Positions 60,953 to 64,000 of a DNA stretch of 64,000 nt are shown here, one piece after another. Location: the NCBI GenBank assembly GCA_012729765.1, contig JAAYCM010000063.1:118389-182388 (forward strand), given 5' to 3'. The stretch's first letter is position 1; every line of letters begins with the position of its first letter. This stretch comes from Chloroflexota bacterium (GTDB taxonomy: Bacteria > Chloroflexota > Anaerolineae > Aggregatilineales > Aggregatilineaceae). Below the pieces are notes generated by a model. The model was given only the letters and a program-made list of their open reading frames with translations, ran no database searches and was not told the origin of the DNA. The translations under genes were made by a program, and so were the position numbers.

Positions 60953-61702
60953 ATGGTCGGCAAGACGAACCTCAAGGTGATGGTGCTCGACACCGATTTC
61001 TACGCCCGGCAGGCGATCAACAGCTACCTGGCGTGGGATCGTCGCACGCGTGTTGTCCACCTGGCCGATTCGATGGAGTCGGTGATGACGTATGTGCGCA
61101 CCACGCCGCCGGTTCAATGGCCGGATGTAGTCCTGCTCGACGCGCTGGCCGCCGAAACACCCGACGAGCTGGCCGATCTGATCAAACACCTTGAGGGCAC
61201 GATCCCGAACGTGATGACGCTGGTGCTCGACCGCCGCTGCCGTCCCGAAACTGCGCGGGCGGTGGCGCGGGCCGACGCCAACGGCTACCTGATCCGCGAC
61301 GAGCTGCGCATCCGGATCGCCTGGGCGATTGTGTGGGCGCAGAAACACGACTTCGTGGTAACGGCTGGCGTCAAAGACCTGCTCAAGGACGAGTTCGAGG
61401 GGCGGCTGTTCCGCGCGGCGATCGTGCCGGAGCGGCGCGAGTATCCGGCCCTGACCGAGCGCATCCGGCAGGCGCTCCAGTTGTGTGTGGTCGAGGGGAT
61501 GTCGGCAGAGCTGGCCGCCGACGAGATGGGTATCAGCCCGCACACGGTCCGCAGCTATGTCAAGGAAGGCTACCGCATCCTGGAAGCCTTCGACGATACG
61601 GTCTATCCCGCCGATATGAGCGCCCAGGAGCGCGCGTTCATGCGCTTTACGGCACTGGTTCAGGAAGAAGAAGTCCCCAATCCGCGCCTGGATCGCCCCT
61701 AG
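60953..61702 (+). CDS. LuxR/NarL-type response-regulator-like protein with atypical receiver
   Basis: A 249-residue two-domain regulator. An N-terminal receiver-like domain has D13/D15 and the phospho-acceptor D63 (VVLLDALAAETP). The conserved Lys of the receiver is replaced by Arg (NGYLIRDEL), and the loop after D63 is changed, so phosphorylation may be weak or absent. A C-terminal LuxR-type helix-turn-helix is present (MSAELAADEMGISPHTVRSYVKEGYRIL, about 182-210). No histidine kinase is adjacent. It may read out the DUF3891 protein upstream. Confidence 0.85.
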   Translation: MVGKTNLKVMVLDTDFYARQAINSYLAWDRRTRVVHLADSMESVMTYVRTTPPVQWPDVVLLDALAAETPDELADLIKHLEGTIPNVMTLVLDRRCRPETARAVARADANGYLIRDELRIRIAWAIVWAQKHDFVVTAGVKDLLKDEFEGRLFRAAIVPERREYPALTERIRQALQLCVVEGMSAELAADEMGISPHTVRSYVKEGYRILEAFDDTVYPADMSAQERAFMRFTALVQEEEVPNPRLDRP

Positions 61703-61705
61703 CCG

Positions 61706-63610
61706 CTAATCATCCATCGCCTGGCACGCCGCCACCGGCAGCACGTGTTCGCCGTAATTGACGAACTGCTCGTTCGCGTCCTGCTCATAGAGGCCGAAGC
61801 GCACATGCGTCCCGCCCGGCATGCGACTCAGCGTGAAGTCGTCGCGCACGATCTCGCCGCGCGTCCACTCCGTGAACGGGTAGAAGCCGTAGACCGGGTA
61901 GCGCGAGTCGTCGTCCGTCAAGACGGGTGTGGCCTCGCTGCCGGTCAGGTGCACAAAGATGCTCGGATTCTCCGCCGGGCGCTGTTCGGCCTGCCAGACC
62001 ACATGCAGATAGATGTGTTCGGCATCACACGTCAGCCACGCCTCGCGCCGGGCGATACCATAACGGATCGGCTCGGCGGGCGGATCGGCTGCGTCCGCCT
62101 GCTGGGGCGCAGTTTGCAGCGCGACGATTCCCGGCGCGGCTGAGGTCAGATACAGCGTGCCGAGCCGCTCGCGCCACCATTCGACCGGGAAGATGTAAAA
62201 TGTTTCCGGCTCGGTGTACAGCCGGTAGCCTTCGGCCAGCAGCGCCCGATAATCCCCCTTGTGATCGACCATCTGCACATCAGCGTTTTCGCCCGTGACC
62301 AGGCTCGAATACGCGGCGGCGGCATAGCGCGGCCCCCAGGGCAGCATAAAGGCTGCCGGCTCGTCACGCGGGATGCGCGCCGCGCGTTCGATGGTGTGCA
62401 GCCCGGTCGGGTCCGTGATCAGTGTGCGAATCGTGTCGTAGTGCGCCGCGAAGAGAACGGCTGCCCACGCGATCAGCCCGGCCAACGCCGCCCATCCCGC
62501 ACGCGGCCAGCGCTGGGCCAGGGCATCGACTGCCAGCGCCACGCCGAACACCAGCGCCGTTACCACCGGCATCAGCACGGCTTCCGGCAGCACGGCGGTG
62601 TGATAGGCGACCGAAAACAGCAGTGGTCCCAATGCCGCCAGGGCAAAGACGCCCGCCGCCCGCCAGTGTGGGGCGAGCGTCAGGGTCAGCGCCAGCCCGG
62701 CCACGCCGATCAGCAAGCCCGGCAGTGTCAGCTCCGCTGCCAGGATGCCGAGCGTACTCTGCACGTTGTCGAGCCAGCCCGCCGCGCTGCCCGGCAGCGT
62801 CACCAGCCGGTCGGCCTCGCGCCCGCTGAACTCAGTCCAGAAACCCTGCCACGTGCCCGGCTCGCCATACACCCACGCACCACCCTGCCACTCGCGCAGC
62901 GGCAGATAGAGATAGGGCACGAAGCCGAGCAGCGCCAGCCCGATCCACAGCGGGACGAGCTTCGGCCAACGGCGGCGCGCTTCCCACAGGTGCGGCCCGA
63001 CCGCCAGCAGCAGCCCCGGCGCGACGAACGCCAGCGCGCGGTGGTGCGACACGCCGATTCCGCCCAGCAGCGCCAGCACCGCCATCCGGTGTGCCAGGTC
63101 CCAGCGCCCGCGCCAGGGGACCGGCCACAAGGCCACCAGCAGCATCAGCACCGTGGTCGCCTGGCTCATGCTGTAGACTTCGGCCACGACGTTGTGAATC
63201 CAGATCGAGCGTGCCAGCCCCAGCACAACGGCGCTCAGCACCGCCAGCGCCGCGCGTCCGGTGATACGCCACACCAGCAGGCCGAACGCGATCAGCGCGA
63301 GCAGCCCCCACGCGGTCGCGTACAGGCTGGCAGCGGCGGCTGGCTCCAGGCCGAGCAGGCGCAGCGGCGGCGTGAACAGGTTGCCCAGGATTGCGAACAG
63401 GGGATAGCCGGTATGGTGAATCGTGCCCCACGTATTGAGCGCGACCTGAATCTCGCCCACATCGATCATGTACTCGTCCGAGCTGCCATTGATCCGGGTC
63501 TGCAGCGTCAGCGCGTAGGCGAGCAGCAGAAAAGCCGCCGTCAGGATCGCCAGTAGCCGGGGTAGGCGCGCGATCAAAGGATGTGAGGCGGCAGGGGATG
63601 TCGGTGTCAT
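61706..63610 (-). CDS. DUF2723-family polytopic membrane protein (GT-C-like)
   Basis: A 634-residue membrane protein with about ten transmembrane helices and a C-terminal extracytoplasmic domain of about 230 residues. The N-terminal region shows the DUF2723 pattern, LQTRINGSSDEYMIDVGEIQVALNTWGTIHHTGYPLFAILGNLF, with an acidic residue after the first helix typical of GT-C proteins. The C-terminal part is beta-rich. The ATG at 63610 follows no strong site, but the open frame upstream has no homologous region. It probably glycosylates or binds lipid-linked sugars, but the substrate is unknown. Confidence 0.85.
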   Translation of the reverse strand: MTPTSPAASHPLIARLPRLLAILTAAFLLLAYALTLQTRINGSSDEYMIDVGEIQVALNTWGTIHHTGYPLFAILGNLFTPPLRLLGLEPAAAASLYATAWGLLALIAFGLLVWRITGRAALAVLSAVVLGLARSIWIHNVVAEVYSMSQATTVLMLLVALWPVPWRGRWDLAHRMAVLALLGGIGVSHHRALAFVAPGLLLAVGPHLWEARRRWPKLVPLWIGLALLGFVPYLYLPLREWQGGAWVYGEPGTWQGFWTEFSGREADRLVTLPGSAAGWLDNVQSTLGILAAELTLPGLLIGVAGLALTLTLAPHWRAAGVFALAALGPLLFSVAYHTAVLPEAVLMPVVTALVFGVALAVDALAQRWPRAGWAALAGLIAWAAVLFAAHYDTIRTLITDPTGLHTIERAARIPRDEPAAFMLPWGPRYAAAAYSSLVTGENADVQMVDHKGDYRALLAEGYRLYTEPETFYIFPVEWWRERLGTLYLTSAAPGIVALQTAPQQADAADPPAEPIRYGIARREAWLTCDAEHIYLHVVWQAEQRPAENPSIFVHLTGSEATPVLTDDDSRYPVYGFYPFTEWTRGEIVRDDFTLSRMPGGTHVRFGLYEQDANEQFVNYGEHVLPVAACQAMDD

Positions 63611-63751
63611 GTGCTGTCCAGACGAACGATTGGGCAAGGGGGGCGAATTATAGCGTATTTGGGCGCGGCGGAGTCTGGGGCAACCGGGTAGTGTGCAGTC
63701 CGATCCGGCAGCGGGGACAGCCGCCAGGGTTGGCGCGACGCACAGCACATC

Positions 63752-63790
63752 GCGCGACCTCTACCGTTTGGTTCGGCTTAGAGGTCGCGC
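63752..63790 (-). terminator. perfect 12-bp hairpin downstream of spoVS
   Basis: GCGCGACCTCTA (63752-63763) and TAGAGGTCGCGC (63779-63790) form a perfect 12-bp stem with a 15-base loop, 64 bases after the spoVS stop on the minus strand. There is no U-tract. Confidence 0.45.
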
Positions 63791-63853
63791 CGCGTCCCGA
63801 ACAGCATGCCAGAAAAATTCATGCATTCCACGAGGAAGGTGTGTGGTGCCGGG

Positions 63854-64000
63854 TTAACGCGGCTCGACCACCATCCGAAGCGCTGTGCGTTCCTGATCCT
63901 CGATCATCACTTCCGTGAAGTACGGGATCACGATGACATCAATGTGATCGTCAGTGAGATAGCCGCGTGCAATGGCTACCGCTTTAATAGCCTGATTCAC
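63854..64000 (-). CDS. spoVS: stage V sporulation protein S (SpoVS) homologue (partial)
   Basis: The last 48 codons of a minus-strand gene that continues past the right edge. The visible C-terminus reads VNQAIKAVAIARGYLTDD, then HIDVIVIPYFTEV, and ends MVVEPR, matching SpoVS in its Ala/Ile-rich helix, IPxF strand and terminal EPR. SpoVS (Alba-like fold) affects septation and spore coat assembly in Bacillus and is found in many non-sporulating Chloroflexi. The start lies outside the window. Confidence 0.92.
   Translation of the reverse strand: MNQAIKAVAIARGYLTDDHIDVIVIPYFTEVMIEDQERTALRMVVEPR

Overview
The window is GC-rich, gene-dense bacterial DNA with no rRNA, tRNA, CRISPR array, prophage or recognisable insertion sequence. 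Several traits together suggest a member of the Chloroflexota (Anaerolineae-like): secreted proteins with Thr-Pro rich linkers or tails, a HerA/NurA pair with a separate HAS-barrel protein, a cyclic-2,3-diphosphoglycerate-synthetase-like protein, SpoVS, DUF2723 and GT87 membrane glycosyltransferases, and an S-box riboswitch on metK. This assignment is inferred from gene content; no phylogenetic marker was aligned.

Layout. 1-1.5 kb: end of a LuxR-type response regulator and a small unknown protein. 1.5-9.6 kb (mostly minus strand): double-GNAT acetyltransferase, a very long class A penicillin-binding protein, a MaoC hydratase, a methyltransferase with a C-terminal zinc ribbon, and a membrane-anchored unknown. 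9.7-11.7 kb: metK behind a complete SAM-I riboswitch with its own promoter and terminator, bracketed by two copies of a 106-107 bp palindrome-ended repeat. 11.8-17.1 kb (plus): HAD phosphatase, two related secreted metallopeptidase-like proteins (the second lacks the zinc motif), rlmN, a MoaD-like protein and a carboxymuconolactone-decarboxylase-like protein. 17.1-24.4 kb: a 1259-residue sensor kinase, two thioredoxin-fold proteins, isocitrate dehydrogenase and an alpha/beta hydrolase.

24.5-31.7 kb (all minus): cPGS-like protein, tatC, nusB, an Asp23 protein, fabG, a second MaoC hydratase, a methyltransferase and tex. 31.7-42.4 kb is the most coherent system: a sugar-uptake and catabolism operon. 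It encodes a binding protein whose whole ligand-binding domain is duplicated in tandem in one chain, an ABC ATPase, a permease, a XylA-family isomerase with one altered metal ligand, a class I aldolase, a PfkB kinase and a URO-D family protein. A divergent ROK repressor gene lies upstream, and a 17-bp inverted repeat overlaps the operon's -10 box. The inferred route is aldose to ketose to ketose phosphate, then aldol cleavage; no xylulokinase is present.

42.4-46.3 kb: ABC-2 exporter, a small PLDc_N membrane protein, a five-repeat helical protein and an aldo/keto reductase. 46.3-51.4 kb: HerA ATPase, a GT87 membrane protein, a HAS-barrel protein and NurA nuclease, i.e. a dispersed DNA end-processing set. 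51.6-54.3 kb: zinc-finger protein, double-FHA protein and a PqqD/M50 membrane protease whose N-terminus carries repeated Trp/Thr motifs of the kind FHA domains bind. 54.4-63.6 kb: inositol-phosphatase family protein, NHL-repeat secreted protein, TrmA-family RNA methyltransferase, a PH-like membrane protein, a glycosyltransferase, DUF3891, a LuxR-type regulator and a DUF2723 membrane protein. The window ends inside spoVS.
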